Assembly: GCF_022170825.1 (NCBI RefSeq)
Contig: NZ_CP081878.1
Span: 894,001 to 958,000, forward strand
Source of the DNA: Exiguobacterium acetylicum
GTDB lineage: Bacteria > Bacillota > Bacilli > Exiguobacteriales > Exiguobacteriaceae
DNA: 64,000 nucleotides
Direction of reading: 5' to 3'
Position 1 is the first letter of the stretch. Each line of letters starts with the position of its first letter. The position numbers and the translations under genes are program-made. Below are positions 26,271 to 35,472 of the stretch, in pieces. The notes beneath the pieces were generated by a model that ran no database searches, had not been told where the DNA came from, and saw only the letters and a list, made by a program, of their open reading frames with translations.

Positions 26271-27215
26271 ATGTCTTGGATGAAAAAAACAGCACTCATT
26301 ACAACAGTAGCATCAATCGCAGTAGTGGGAGCAGCATGTGGTAACGAAGAAAGCGGTTCTGCTGGTTCATCTGATTTAAAAGGAAAAATCGCAATTGATG
26401 GTTCTTCTACGGTCTTCCCGATCATGGAAGCTGTCGGTGAAGAATATTCAATGGAACAACCTGACGTAGATGTCACAGTTGGTGTCTCTGGTACAGGTGG
26501 TGGATTCAAACGCTTCGTCGTTGGTGAAACAGATCTTTCAAACGCGTCGCGTGAAATTAAAGAAGAAGAAGCAGCTGAAGCGAAAAAGAACAACATCGAA
26601 TTTACAAAAATGGCACTTGCATATGATGGTTTGACTGTCGCAGTCAGCAAAGAAAATACATGGGTAAAAGAACTCTCTATGGAGCAACTCGAGAAAATCT
26701 GGCTCGATCCGAACATTAAGACGTGGAAAGATGTCGATTCTTCTTACCCGGCTGAACCGTTGAAGTTCTTCAGCCCAGGTAAAGACTCTGGTACATTCGA
26801 TTTCTTCTCAGAAGAAGTTCTTGATAAAAAAGATATGCGTAAAGATGTTCAATTATCAGAAGACGACAACGTACTCGTCAAAGGTGTTGAAGGAACGAAA
26901 GGTGCGATCGGTTACTTCGGATATGCATACTACGCAGAGAATAAAGATAAGTTGAAAGAAGTACCGCTCTCTGCTGAAGGAAAAGATGCAGTTGATCCAA
27001 CACCAGAAACGATCAAAGATCTTTCTTATCCACTGTCACGTGAAATCTACACGTACATCAATAACAAATCGATGAAAGACAAAAAACAAGTAGCTGACTT
27101 CGTTCAGTTCACGAACGAAAACGCTGGTGATCTTGCTGAAGAAGTCGGATACATCAAAATGCCGCAAGATCGTTACGATGAAAACGCAAAAGCAATTGAA
27201 GATGCAATGAAATAA
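26271..27215 (+). CDS. pstS: phosphate ABC transporter substrate-binding lipoprotein
   Basis: High-affinity phosphate receptor. 314 residues with a lipoprotein signal: basic start, hydrophobic stretch and lipobox VGAAC with the lipidated Cys at residue 23. The ligand loop is IDGSSTVFPI, with SGTGGGFKRFVVGETDLSNASR and FSPGKDSGTFDFF contributing the rest of the pocket. First gene of pstSCAB-phoU behind the Pho box array. A hairpin in the gap to pstC may favour pstS over the membrane subunits. RBS CGAGGAGG. Confidence 0.96.
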   Translation: MSWMKKTALITTVASIAVVGAACGNEESGSAGSSDLKGKIAIDGSSTVFPIMEAVGEEYSMEQPDVDVTVGVSGTGGGFKRFVVGETDLSNASREIKEEEAAEAKKNNIEFTKMALAYDGLTVAVSKENTWVKELSMEQLEKIWLDPNIKTWKDVDSSYPAEPLKFFSPGKDSGTFDFFSEEVLDKKDMRKDVQLSEDDNVLVKGVEGTKGAIGYFGYAYYAENKDKLKEVPLSAEGKDAVDPTPETIKDLSYPLSREIYTYINNKSMKDKKQVADFVQFTNENAGDLAEEVGYIKMPQDRYDENAKAIEDAMK

Positions 27216-27236
27216 ATCATCGAGTCATGAGGATGG

Positions 27237-27265
27237 CCCAACCGGGGAAGTCTGTACCGGTTGGG
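27237..27265 (+). terminator. intercistronic hairpin between pstS and pstC
   Basis: CCCAACCGG (27237-27245) and CCGGTTGGG (27257-27265) form a perfect 9-bp GC-rich stem with an 11-nt loop and no T tract. More likely an mRNA-stabilising or attenuating structure than a full terminator, since the operon continues. Confidence 0.65.
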
Positions 27266-27305
27266 TCCCGTTCTCATGTCAAGAAGGAGTAGGGAGCGAA
27301 GAAGG

Positions 27306-28247
27306 ATGAGTTCAACAGAAAACAAATCGGTTCGCGAGCTGATTCAACAGAACCGACAACAAAAATACAGTGTGAAAAACGTCATGGAACGTGTCATGCC
27401 GATCGTTTTATTCCTGTGTGCGTTCGTCTCGGTCGTTACGACCATCGGCATCATTCTCACGTTAGTCATTGAAACTGAACACTTCTTCGAAGTCGTTCCA
27501 TTCAAGGAATTCTTCGGCAGTACGAGCTGGTACCCACTCAACTCACAACCTGAGTATGGAATTTGGCCACTCGTCGTCGGAACGCTAGAGATTACCGTGA
27601 TTGCGATGCTAGTTGCCGTGCCGATCGGCCTCACGTCTGCGATTTATTTAAGTGAGTACGCGTCAGACCGCGCACGCCGTATCTTAAAGCCAATTCTTGA
27701 AGTTTTGGCGGGTGTTCCAACGATCGTCTTCGGATTCTTTGCCTTGACGTTCGTTACACCGGTACTTGTCGAGTTAATTCCAGGTCTACAAATCTATAAT
27801 GCCCTCAGCCCGGGGATCGTCGTCGGAATCATGATCATTCCGATGATCGCTTCGATCTCTGAGGATGCGATGAGTTCTGTACCTAAAAAAATTCGTGACG
27901 GTGCTCTTGCCCTTGGTTCGACACGTCTTGAAGTTGCGTTGAAAGTCGTTGTTCCAGCTGCCTTGTCAGGTATCATTGCGTCGATCGTTCTCGGGATGTC
28001 GCGTGCGATTGGTGAGACGATGATCGTCACGATCGCTGGTGGTTCGAATCCGACTGCGGCTGTTGATCCACTTGAGCCTGTCCAGACGATGACAGCATAC
28101 ATCGTTCAGGTCGCTTTAGGTGATGCTGGATTTGGAACAGTCGAATATTACAGTATCTATGCGGTCGGTACGCTCTTGTTCGTCTTCACATTAGTGATGA
28201 ACTTACTCGCGAACTGGATCACACGCCGCTTCAGAGAGGAGTACTAA
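27306..28247 (+). CDS. pstC: phosphate ABC transporter permease PstC
   Basis: 313 residues with six hydrophobic segments. The permease motif is [24 protein letters not shown], preceded by the Pst-type [17 protein letters not shown] 27306 is chosen; the 15-residue upstream extension in the same frame runs back into the intercistronic hairpin and has no family match. The stop is followed 2 nt later by the pstA ATG, indicating translational coupling. Confidence 0.94.
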   Translation: MSSTENKSVRELIQQNRQQKYSVKNVMERVMPIVLFLCAFVSVVTTIGIILTLVIETEHFFEVVPFKEFFGSTSWYPLNSQPEYGIWPLVVGTLEITVIAMLVAVPIGLTSAIYLSEYASDRARRILKPILEVLAGVPTIVFGFFALTFVTPVLVELIPGLQIYNALSPGIVVGIMIIPMIASISEDAMSSVPKKIRDGALALGSTRLEVALKVVVPAALSGIIASIVLGMSRAIGETMIVTIAGGSNPTAAVDPLEPVQTMTAYIVQVALGDAGFGTVEYYSIYAVGTLLFVFTLVMNLLANWITRRFREEY

Positions 28248-28248
28248 G

Positions 28249-29157
28249 ATGGCCTTACCAGAAAAACAACCCGTCTCGAAAAAATTCATCGATCCTGTCG
28301 CGGTCAAGAAGTCAATTAGCCAGCGACTCGTCGTCAACAACGTAACAAAAGTCATTTTCCTTGCTGGACTGTTCTTTGGTCTCGTCGTTTTAGGTATTCT
28401 CCTGTTCGGCGTCATCCGTGACGGTGCTTCATGGTTATCACTTGAATTTCTGCAAAATGCACCATCTCGTCGTCCTGAACGTGCCGGAATTTATCCGGCA
28501 TTAATGGGATCGATCTTCTTGATGCTCTTGATCATTCCGATGATTTTCATCATTGGTGTCGGAGCTGCGATCTATTTAGAAGAGTATGCGAAAAAGAGTC
28601 GGATGACTTCTTTCATCGAAGTCAACATCTCGAACCTTGCTGGTGTTCCGTCAATCGTCTTCGGTTTACTTGGATTGACGTTCTTCGTTCGGAACATGGG
28701 CTTCGGATCAACATTGATTGCTGGAGCATTGACGCTTGCGTTAATGAGTCTTCCGGTCGTCATCGTCTCGTCACAAGAAGCGATTCGTGCCGTTCCACAA
28801 GCGATGCGTCATGCATCCCTCGCACTCGGTGCATCGAAATGGCAAACGACGTTCAAAGTCGTCCTTCCGGCGTCATTACCGGGTGTCATTACTGGGATCA
28901 TCTTAGCTGTATCCCGAGCAATTGGTGAGACAGCACCACTTATCATGGTTGGAGCAGCGATTTTCATTGCGCGTGCACCGGAAAGTATTTTCTCCGAGTT
29001 CACGGCCTTACCGATTCAAATTTACAACTGGACAAGTCGTCCACAAGCAGACTTCCAAGGTCTTGCAGCTGCAGGAATCATCATCTTGATGATCATCCTC
29101 TTGACGATGAACTCACTTGCGATCTGGATCCGGAACCGATTCTCAAAACGTTACTAA
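28249..29157 (+). CDS. pstA: phosphate ABC transporter permease PstA
   Basis: 302 residues, the second permease subunit. Motifs [15 protein letters not shown] and [25 protein letters not shown] are the conserved PstA sequences, and six membrane segments are apparent. It pairs with PstC to form the channel driven by PstB. Confidence 0.94.
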   Translation: MALPEKQPVSKKFIDPVAVKKSISQRLVVNNVTKVIFLAGLFFGLVVLGILLFGVIRDGASWLSLEFLQNAPSRRPERAGIYPALMGSIFLMLLIIPMIFIIGVGAAIYLEEYAKKSRMTSFIEVNISNLAGVPSIVFGLLGLTFFVRNMGFGSTLIAGALTLALMSLPVVIVSSQEAIRAVPQAMRHASLALGASKWQTTFKVVLPASLPGVITGIILAVSRAIGETAPLIMVGAAIFIARAPESIFSEFTALPIQIYNWTSRPQADFQGLAAAGIIILMIILLTMNSLAIWIRNRFSKRY

Positions 29158-29202
29158 TCGAATCAGATAGATAGAAGGGATTTCTTTTAAGGAGGAAGAC
29201 AG

Positions 29203-30033
29203 ATGATGGATACGAAGCTGAACACGAAATCAGTTGTTACAGAAGGGACGGAGCGCATGAATCAACCAGTAGCAGCACGCGAAAGCGTCTATAACGTGAA
29301 AAACTTGAACTTATGGTATGGAGATGACCATGCGTTAAAAGACGTCAATCTCGATATTAAGAAAAATGAAGTCACGGCAATCATCGGACCTTCGGGTTGC
29401 GGTAAATCGACGTTCATCAAAACGTTGAATCGGATGGTTGAACTTGTACCAATCGTACGGACGAATGGTGCGATCGAGTATCACGGTCGTAATATCTTCG
29501 ACAAAGAATACGGTGTCGAAGAATTGCGGACGTCTGTCGGAATGGTCTTCCAGCAACCGAACCCGTTCCCGAAATCGATTTACGATAATATCGCCTATGG
29601 TCCCCGCGTTCATGGCGTCAAAAACAAAAAAATCCTTGATGAAATCGTTGAGCGTAGTTTACGTCGAGCGGCGATTTGGGACGAGGTTAAAGATCGCTTG
29701 AACGAAAATGCGTATGGACTTTCTGGTGGTCAGCAACAACGTCTTTGTATCGCCCGTTGTCTCGCGATTGAACCGGATGTCATCTTGATGGATGAGCCGA
29801 CATCGGCACTTGACCCGATTTCTACATTAAAAGTAGAAGAACTCGTCCAAGAGTTGAAATCAGATTACTCGATCATCATCGTGACACACAACATGCAACA
29901 AGCGGCACGTGTGTCGGACAAAACGGCATTCTTCTTGAATGGTGAAGTCGTCGAGTTCGATCAAACAGACCGGATCTTTGGAAATCCGAGCGATAAACGG
30001 ACAGAAGACTATATTTCAGGACGATTCGGATAA
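29203..30033 (+). CDS. pstB: phosphate ABC transporter ATP-binding protein
   Basis: 276 residues. Walker [10 protein letters not shown], signature [13 protein letters not shown], Walker [14 protein letters not shown], and the switch His in [13 protein letters not shown]. The start is placed at the first of two adjacent ATG codons behind AAGGAGGAAGAC. Its 25-35 residue N-terminal extension before NLNLWYGD is typical of Firmicute PstB. Only one pstB copy is present here, whereas B. subtilis has two. Confidence 0.96.
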   Translation: MMDTKLNTKSVVTEGTERMNQPVAARESVYNVKNLNLWYGDDHALKDVNLDIKKNEVTAIIGPSGCGKSTFIKTLNRMVELVPIVRTNGAIEYHGRNIFDKEYGVEELRTSVGMVFQQPNPFPKSIYDNIAYGPRVHGVKNKKILDEIVERSLRRAAIWDEVKDRLNENAYGLSGGQQQRLCIARCLAIEPDVILMDEPTSALDPISTLKVEELVQELKSDYSIIIVTHNMQQAARVSDKTAFFLNGEVVEFDQTDRIFGNPSDKRTEDYISGRFG

Positions 30034-30051
30034 GAAGAGGAGACGAGACGA

Positions 30052-30714
30052 ATGGCAGCGAACCGTACGATTTTTGGAGAAAACCTTGCAATACTTGATC
30101 AAAAAGTCTTTTTACTTGCACGTAAGACGATGCAACAGATCGCAACGACGGCAGAAGCTCTCGAAAAATACGATCAGGATATCGCACGTAGTGTCATCGA
30201 GAATGATAATGAACTTGATGATCTTGAACTCGAAATCAACGATGATGCGATTCTCTTGATTGCGAAGCAACAACCGGTTGCGACGGATTTACGACGGATC
30301 ATCACGGCGATGAAAATTTCATCGGATCTCGAACGGATTGCTGATTATGCAGGTAATATCTCAAAAGCAGTTCTTCGCGTCGAGACATTCCCGTACGTCA
30401 TCGATATTTCCTTATTGAAGGAAGCGTTTGAGACATTACTGGACATGACAGAAACAGCAATCGTCGCGTATCGCGATGGAGACGTCGAAAAGGCAAAAGC
30501 GTTATCTGATCTTGATAACATCATTGACGAAACGACATACAAAGCGCTTCGCCAGTACATGCGTCATATGTCGCTTCAGCCGATCGTCGTCGATGAAGTC
30601 ATGCAGTTTACGAATATTTGTCGCTATATCGAGCGGATGGGTGACCACTTGACGAACGTCGGGGAGCATCTGATCTATCTCGAAAAAGGAAAACACTATG
30701 ATTTAAACGGATGA
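30052..30714 (+). CDS. phoU: phosphate transport accessory/regulatory protein PhoU
   Basis: 220 residues forming two three-helix PhoU repeats. Metal-binding motifs appear as KISSDLERIADYAGNI and CRYIERMGDHLTNVGEHL. In bacteria PhoU links the Pst transporter to the phosphate sensor kinase. B. subtilis lacks phoU in its pst operon, so the presence here differs from that synteny template. Closes the pst operon; a terminator follows. RBS AGAGGAGACG. Confidence 0.94.
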   Translation: MAANRTIFGENLAILDQKVFLLARKTMQQIATTAEALEKYDQDIARSVIENDNELDDLELEINDDAILLIAKQQPVATDLRRIITAMKISSDLERIADYAGNISKAVLRVETFPYVIDISLLKEAFETLLDMTETAIVAYRDGDVEKAKALSDLDNIIDETTYKALRQYMRHMSLQPIVVDEVMQFTNICRYIERMGDHLTNVGEHLIYLEKGKHYDLNG

Positions 30715-30717
30715 ACC

Positions 30718-30755
30718 AAGTAGGCAAGAGGAATTTCCTCTGCCTACTTTTTTTG
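30718..30755 (+). terminator. terminator after phoU
   Basis: AAGTAGGCA pairs with TGCCTACTT, with a nested AGAGGAA/TTCCTCT; T tract follows. Confidence 0.9.
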
Positions 30756-30821
30756 TAAAGGGATTCGAAACACGTTTGTAGAATAGGAAAGAAGTGAATA
30801 ATGACAGAGAGGTGATTGGGA

Positions 30822-31547
30822 ATGCTTGAGCAAATCATTAAAATGAAAGAACAAGGGCTGACAACAAAACAAATCGCAGCTCAATTGGATACGACTGAAG
30901 GAAAAATCAAATACGCTTGGACTAAATATCGCAAATCATTAACAGAACAACCTTCTACAGCAGCACCGAAGGTAAAGTCGAAAACCGTCAAACAGACGAA
31001 GAAATCGACGGCACCAGTACTTGATGTCGTACCGTCTGTGCAAGTGATGCCGTCACTAGAGCGCGACGCATTCGGAATGGCGACGCACTATGAAGATGAT
31101 ATTCTCCATGCCATCGTTCAGTCACCGACGGCGTTATACGTCTACTGGGAGTTGTCTGAACTGTCAAAACAGTTACTCGAGACACATTACCATACATCGT
31201 TTGATTCGTTCCGAAAAGAGTTACGCGTCATCGATGTCACGCTCGTTGATTACGAACAAGGGCAGGCGAACCGGACGTATCAGTTTGAACTGCCGGAAAT
31301 GACAAATGCTTGGTTCGTACGACCAGTAGCCCCGAACACTACATACATCATTGAATGGGGCATTCAAACGATCGATGGGGATTTTGTTCCTGTACTACGT
31401 TCGAAACCGGTTGAGACACCACGTGACGAAGCAGTCACAGATGGACGTTTTGCTGAAGTCGTCCAACATTGGCAATACGGAGAGGTCGAACAACCGGAAT
31501 GGGTCGAAGTATTACGTCCGTATTCATACTTCGATCGCGTCCGGTAA
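30822..31547 (+). CDS. DUF4912 protein with N-terminal helix-turn-helix-like region
   Basis: 241 residues. The first 40 (MLEQIIKMKEQGLTTKQIAAQ...) look like a resolvase/sigma-like helix-turn-helix. A basic Thr/Ala/Pro/Lys linker follows, then a DUF4912 domain (about 85-235; VQSPTALYVYWELSE and TNAWFVRPVAPNTTYIIEWG). ATG 30822 has AGAGAGGTGATT upstream; the TTG at 30816 is inside that RBS. It sits 32 nt before a GH57-type gene, so the two are probably one operon. Biochemical function unknown; DUF4912 proteins often neighbour glycan-active GH57 and glycosyltransferase genes. Confidence 0.8.
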   Translation: MLEQIIKMKEQGLTTKQIAAQLDTTEGKIKYAWTKYRKSLTEQPSTAAPKVKSKTVKQTKKSTAPVLDVVPSVQVMPSLERDAFGMATHYEDDILHAIVQSPTALYVYWELSELSKQLLETHYHTSFDSFRKELRVIDVTLVDYEQGQANRTYQFELPEMTNAWFVRPVAPNTTYIIEWGIQTIDGDFVPVLRSKPVETPRDEAVTDGRFAEVVQHWQYGEVEQPEWVEVLRPYSYFDRVR

Positions 31548-31579
31548 TGGAATTAGAGAGAGGGAAAGGAAGAGAAGCT

Positions 31580-33763
31580 ATGCGAAAAGGATATTTTTCA
31601 CTCGTTTTACATGCACACTTACCATATATCCGTCACGAAGAGGCGCATCGTCTAGAAGAACGATGGATGTACGAAGCGATTTCAGAAACTTACATCCCGT
31701 TGCTCTGGGAAGTCGATCGTTTGTCACGTCCGCTCGGATGGACAGTCAGTATTTCACCACCTGTCATCGAGATGCTTGCCGACCCATTGATTCAAGAGCG
31801 TTATATTGAGCATATCGAGGATACATTACGATTGATCAATCAAGAATTAGAGCGAGACCTCGATCAAAAAGAACGAGATGCTTTGATGTTCTATCAAGAT
31901 CGGTATCATGATTTATTGAATACGTTCCTTCACTGGGAAAAGGACTTGAATCGTGCCTTCCGTCATTACAAGGAGCAAGGCTACCTCGAATTGATTACCT
32001 GTACGGCGACGCACGGTTTCAGTCCACATATGTTGTCTGAACAAGCGGCGCGATCTGAAATTCAGACAGGATTGAATTGTTTCGAACGCCATTATGGGTT
32101 CCGTCCATCTGGTCTTTGGATGCCAGAGTGTGCGTATACGCCTGGTCTTGATCGTATTTTGTACGAAGAAGGCATTCGTTACACGTTTGTTGATGAACAT
32201 TCGATATTAAACGCGGATCCGTCACCAACACACGGAATCGGTGCTCCCGTCTATTCTCCGCACGGTGTAGCGCTTTTCCCACGCGATCAAATCATCTCAG
32301 GGAAGATTTGGAGTTCCGTCATCGGATACCCAGGTCACCCGGATTATCGTGAGTTTTACCGGGACCTTGCGTATGATCGGGAATGGGATCAAATCGCTGA
32401 GTTCATGCATCCGGAAGGATTACGGTACGATACCGGATTGAAGTTGCATCGTGTAACTGGTGAAACGGATCAAAAAGACTATTACGTTCGCGACTGGGCT
32501 TGGCAACGGACGAGTGAGCACGCAGCAGACTTCGCGCAAGCACTCGGTGAACATCTAGATGCGTATCAAGGACAAGATTTTCCACCGTTTCTCGTAACAG
32601 CGCCATTTGATGCGGAACTGTTTGGTCACTGGTGGTTTGAAGGACCTGACTTCCTCGGTAAAGCGATGGAACGTTTAGAAGATCAAGAAATTGAATCGAT
32701 CTCACCTGCTACGTTCCTTGAACGTCACTTCCAAGATATCGATACTGTTCATGTTGCAATGGGAACATGGGGACGTAAAGGATATGCGGAAGTCTGGATC
32801 AATGAACGAAATGACTGGATGATTCGTCACCTTCATCAACTTGAAAAGAGACTAGCAGGCGTCGTGGCACGAAATCGTCATCAAGATGCATTGACTGTCA
32901 AAGCGAAGCGTCAACTCATTCGAGAATATTTGCTTGCTGTCTCGAGCGACTGGCCGTTCATTCTAGATGGTCAGACGACAGCACAGTATGCAGCGAATCG
33001 TTTCCGGGAACATGTCCTTCGTTTCGAAGAGACAGAGCGACGTCTCGATGCCGAAGAACTGACAATGGAGTGGTTAGACGATCGTTATCGAGAATATCCA
33101 TTCCTTCAAGATGCAGATATCGAACCGGATGTCTTCTTGACGGCTCATGATTATTATGTGGCGGTTAAACGCGAAAAATCTTGGAATACAGACGCCATCT
33201 TATTGTTTGTACGACAATATGACACGTCAGAACGACCAGCTGAAAATCTCGCCAAACGACTCGCAGCTGCTGGAGAAAATGTCTACGTCGTTACAGAACA
33301 TGAAGAGGCGTATCGCCTACAAGATGGTGTGCATGTTTACGGTGTTCAAGTACACGGCTTACCACTCGTTCAGACATACAATCAGCTTGCGGCATTAAAT
33401 CTAGCCTTTTTACGTCAAGCGCAAGCCTTGGCTAAAATCGTTGATTTCCAAGTCGTTCATAACTTCAACATGGAGACGGCATCAGCAGCGCAGGCTTTTT
33501 CGAAAGTAAAAGAAATTCCTCTCGTCAGTAACGTCTATGATTTAGAGAGTGAGCGTTCACCGGATCGTTCGGGTGGTCTTGTCGTTGCTATTAAACGTCT
33601 TGAAGGAGATGCGTTACGTCATTCTTCCGTTGTTTATTTAGAACGTGAAGAGTCGCGTCACGGGGTGGAACAAGAGTATCATGTCGAAAAGAAACCGCTT
33701 CGTTTTGAAGAGAACCTTGAAAAACCATATCAACACGTGACGAATCCGAAAAAGAACGGATGA
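31580..33763 (+). CDS. GH57 glycoside hydrolase (branching-enzyme-like, DUF1957) with glycosyltransferase-like tail
   Basis: 727 residues from ATG 31580 (RBS GGGAAAGGAAGAG; the 37-residue upstream extension overlaps the DUF4912 gene and is unlikely). The N-terminal 520 residues are GH57: LHAHLPYIRH, GLWMPECAYTPGLD (nucleophile Glu) and TAPFDAELFGHWWFEG (acid/base Asp), the pattern of GH57 1,4-alpha-glucan branching enzymes. From about residue 535 a Rossmann-like segment (ILLFVRQYDTSERPAENLAKRLAAAGENVYVVT, then DFQVVHNFNMETASAAQAF) resembles the N-terminal half of GT-B glycosyltransferases, with no C-terminal nucleotide-sugar half. Likely acts on an alpha-glucan such as glycogen or a surface polymer. 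Confidence 0.85.
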   Translation: MRKGYFSLVLHAHLPYIRHEEAHRLEERWMYEAISETYIPLLWEVDRLSRPLGWTVSISPPVIEMLADPLIQERYIEHIEDTLRLINQELERDLDQKERDALMFYQDRYHDLLNTFLHWEKDLNRAFRHYKEQGYLELITCTATHGFSPHMLSEQAARSEIQTGLNCFERHYGFRPSGLWMPECAYTPGLDRILYEEGIRYTFVDEHSILNADPSPTHGIGAPVYSPHGVALFPRDQIISGKIWSSVIGYPGHPDYREFYRDLAYDREWDQIAEFMHPEGLRYDTGLKLHRVTGETDQKDYYVRDWAWQRTSEHAADFAQALGEHLDAYQGQDFPPFLVTAPFDAELFGHWWFEGPDFLGKAMERLEDQEIESISPATFLERHFQDIDTVHVAMGTWGRKGYAEVWINERNDWMIRHLHQLEKRLAGVVARNRHQDALTVKAKRQLIREYLLAVSSDWPFILDGQTTAQYAANRFREHVLRFEETERRLDAEELTMEWLDDRYREYPFLQDADIEPDVFLTAHDYYVAVKREKSWNTDAILLFVRQYDTSERPAENLAKRLAAAGENVYVVTEHEEAYRLQDGVHVYGVQVHGLPLVQTYNQLAALNLAFLRQAQALAKIVDFQVVHNFNMETASAAQAFSKVKEIPLVSNVYDLESERSPDRSGGLVVAIKRLEGDALRHSSVVYLEREESRHGVEQEYHVEKKPLRFEENLEKPYQHVTNPKKNG

Positions 33764-33767
33764 ACAG

Positions 33768-33796
33768 TTGCAATTCCTTTCCTTTCTTGGTACGAT
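33768..33796 (+). promoter_or_regulatory. rpmG promoter
   Basis: TTGCAA (33768-33773), a 17-nt spacer and TACGAT (33791-33796). Confidence 0.6.
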
Positions 33797-33867
33797 ACTT
33801 GAGTATGCTTAACCTTATGTAAAGCAAAATCACTTGATACATCGAGAGCTAGATAGGAGGGAATCCC

Positions 33868-34017
33868 ATGCGCGTTAAAATCACATTAGCTTGCACTGAA
33901 ACTGGTGACCGTACTTATATCACTAAAAAGAACAAGCGTAACAACCCAGAGCGTCTTGAGTTGAAGAAATACAACCCACGTCTCCGTAAGCACACACTTC
34001 ACCGTGAAGTGAAATAA
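33868..34017 (+). CDS. rpmG: 50S ribosomal protein L33, cysteine-free-site (C-) form
   Basis: 49 residues, [19 protein letters not shown]... to ...[20 protein letters not shown] and its own terminator make this a solid gene. The two CxxC pairs that bind zinc in C+ forms of L33 are lost: the first site reads CTET and the second KYNPRLRK, leaving a single Cys. C- paralogues are zinc-independent, and in some bacteria replace C+ forms under zinc limitation. No Zur box was seen at this promoter. It precedes the 5-FTHF cyclo-ligase gene, the place of rpmGA in B. subtilis. Confidence 0.93.
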   Translation: MRVKITLACTETGDRTYITKKNKRNNPERLELKKYNPRLRKHTLHREVK

Positions 34018-34026
34018 TTGAGATGG

Positions 34027-34057
34027 AAGCCGTCACTTCGTGTGATGGCTTTTTTTG
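34027..34057 (+). terminator. terminator after rpmG
   Basis: AAGCCGTCAC (34027-34036) pairs with GTGATGGCTT (34042-34051), then T7. Confidence 0.85.
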
Positions 34058-34074
34058 TGGAAAGGAAGACAATC

Positions 34075-34620
34075 ATGAACAAAAAAGAAGTACGTCGTTT
34101 GATCAAAGAGCGACTCGACCAGCTCGACAATCGTGCTGAGAAGGAACGATCGATCCACGAACGTGTCTTATTATTACCTGAATGGCAACAAGCGACGTGT
34201 GTGGCGATCACGTTAGCGTTTCGAAATGAATGTGATACGAGAATGTTGATTGAACAAGCATGGCAAGAGGACAAGACCGTCTTGATCCCGAAAGTAGTTG
34301 GAGATGAGATGGTCTTTTATGAATATAGACCAGAAGATCAATTGCAATCAAATCAGATGGGAATTGCTGAACCGACGGACTCGGCACGTCGCTCCGTACT
34401 TGATCAAGCGGAATTTTGCCTCGTTCCGGGACGTGCCTATCGCCGGGATGGTTACCGATTAGGATGGGGGGGGGGCTATTACGATCGAGCGCTCGTGACC
34501 TATACAGGGTGTAAAGTGTCGATTGCTTTTTCAGAACAGCTCCTTCCTGATTTTGAAGTGGAAGTCTTCGACATCCCGGTCGATCTGATCGTCACTGACC
34601 AAGAGGTCATCCGATGTTAA
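34075..34620 (+). CDS. yqgN: 5-formyltetrahydrofolate cyclo-ligase
   Basis: Converts 5-formyl-THF to 5,10-methenyl-THF with ATP, salvaging stored folate. 181 residues from ATG 34075 (RBS AAAGGAAGAC); the longer frame from 34018 begins in the rpmG terminator. Family motifs are the basic start KKEVRRLIKERL, the PGRAYRRDGYRLGWGGGYYDRAL substrate loop, and a VDLIVTDQEV end. The Trp-Gly-Gly-Gly turn is encoded by an uninterrupted run of ten G (34466-34475). It works with folD, also in this window. It overlaps the DUF92 gene by 7 nt. Confidence 0.92.
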   Translation: MNKKEVRRLIKERLDQLDNRAEKERSIHERVLLLPEWQQATCVAITLAFRNECDTRMLIEQAWQEDKTVLIPKVVGDEMVFYEYRPEDQLQSNQMGIAEPTDSARRSVLDQAEFCLVPGRAYRRDGYRLGWGGGYYDRALVTYTGCKVSIAFSEQLLPDFEVEVFDIPVDLIVTDQEVIRC

Positions 34621-35393
34621 GTGTTACGATCTTATTTTGTCTCGTTCTTGCCTCGGTCGGACGGTATTTTCGTTTATTAACGACAAGTGGTGCTGTCATG
34701 ACGATGGTCGTCGGATGTGGTGTCTCCTTTGGATTCGGTTGGAAGGGACTACTAGTACTCTTGCTCTTTTTTGGTAGTTCGAGTCTTTTATCGAAGGTCG
34801 GACAATCTAAAAAACGATCCGTCGACTCGATCGTTGAAAAAGACGGTGCGCGTGACGGATGGCAAGTACTTGCGAATGGTGGGGTAGCCTTCGTCGCTGC
34901 ACTAGCGTATTCCCTGACGATGGATACGGCATATCAGTTATTATTTTTATTCGTCATCGCGGCATCCAATGCCGATACGTGGGCTTCTGAAATTGGTCCA
35001 CTTTCTAGGCGCGATCCATGGTCTTTAAAAACCTTTCGACGGGTACCAGCAGGAACGAGTGGAGCGATGTCACTGATTGGAACGATCGGTACAATTGCTG
35101 GAGCTGCTTTCATCGCATTAGCAGCGCAGTGGATATTCGATCTTTCTGTAAGCCATGTCTTACTTGTAATCGGCATCGGTGTACTCGGAAGTCTACTCGA
35201 TACGCTATTTGGAGCCGTCTGGCAACGCGTTTATCAATGTGTGGTTTGTGGAGAACGGACCGAAAAACGCGAGCATCATGGACAACCGACAACGTACGTC
35301 TCAGGTATTCGATTTCTTGGAAATGATGCTGTGAATGTCATGACGAGCGGTCTTGCAAGTGGAATTGGGTTTATCGTCGTCCGATTCTGGTAA
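34614..35393 (+). CDS. DUF92 family membrane protein
   Basis: 259 residues with about six hydrophobic segments. DUF92/TMEM19 signature regions are NGGVAFVAALAY, AASNADTWASEIG, LKTFRRVPAGTSGAMSLIGT and LLDTLFGAVWQ. A CxxC pair (CVVCG) lies in the cytoplasmic or external loop near residue 215. Relatives in plants and cyanobacteria (VTE6) phosphorylate phytyl phosphate; the bacterial substrate is not known. Overlaps the preceding gene by 7 nt, so translation is probably coupled. Confidence 0.8.
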   Translation: MLSVTILFCLVLASVGRYFRLLTTSGAVMTMVVGCGVSFGFGWKGLLVLLLFFGSSSLLSKVGQSKKRSVDSIVEKDGARDGWQVLANGGVAFVAALAYSLTMDTAYQLLFLFVIAASNADTWASEIGPLSRRDPWSLKTFRRVPAGTSGAMSLIGTIGTIAGAAFIALAAQWIFDLSVSHVLLVIGIGVLGSLLDTLFGAVWQRVYQCVVCGERTEKREHHGQPTTYVSGIRFLGNDAVNVMTSGLASGIGFIVVRFW

Positions 35394-35454
35394 CTGGAAG
35401 GTATAAGAAGATGTAATTCCTTATGTTAGGATATCAATGACACAAAATGGACAA

Positions 35455-35472
35455 ATGTGATCAATTTCACAT
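35455..35472. promoter_or_regulatory. Rex operator 1 of ldh
   Basis: ATGTGA-TCAATT-TCACAT: an 18-bp inverted repeat with perfect 6-bp arms, matching the Rex consensus TTGTGAnnnnnnTCACAA. It abuts the putative -35 element. Confidence 0.75.

Noticed and set aside
31351-31809. Plus-strand frame of 152 codons between DUF4912 and GH57
   Set aside because: Overlaps both real genes in another frame; Arg/Ser-rich translation without a domain.
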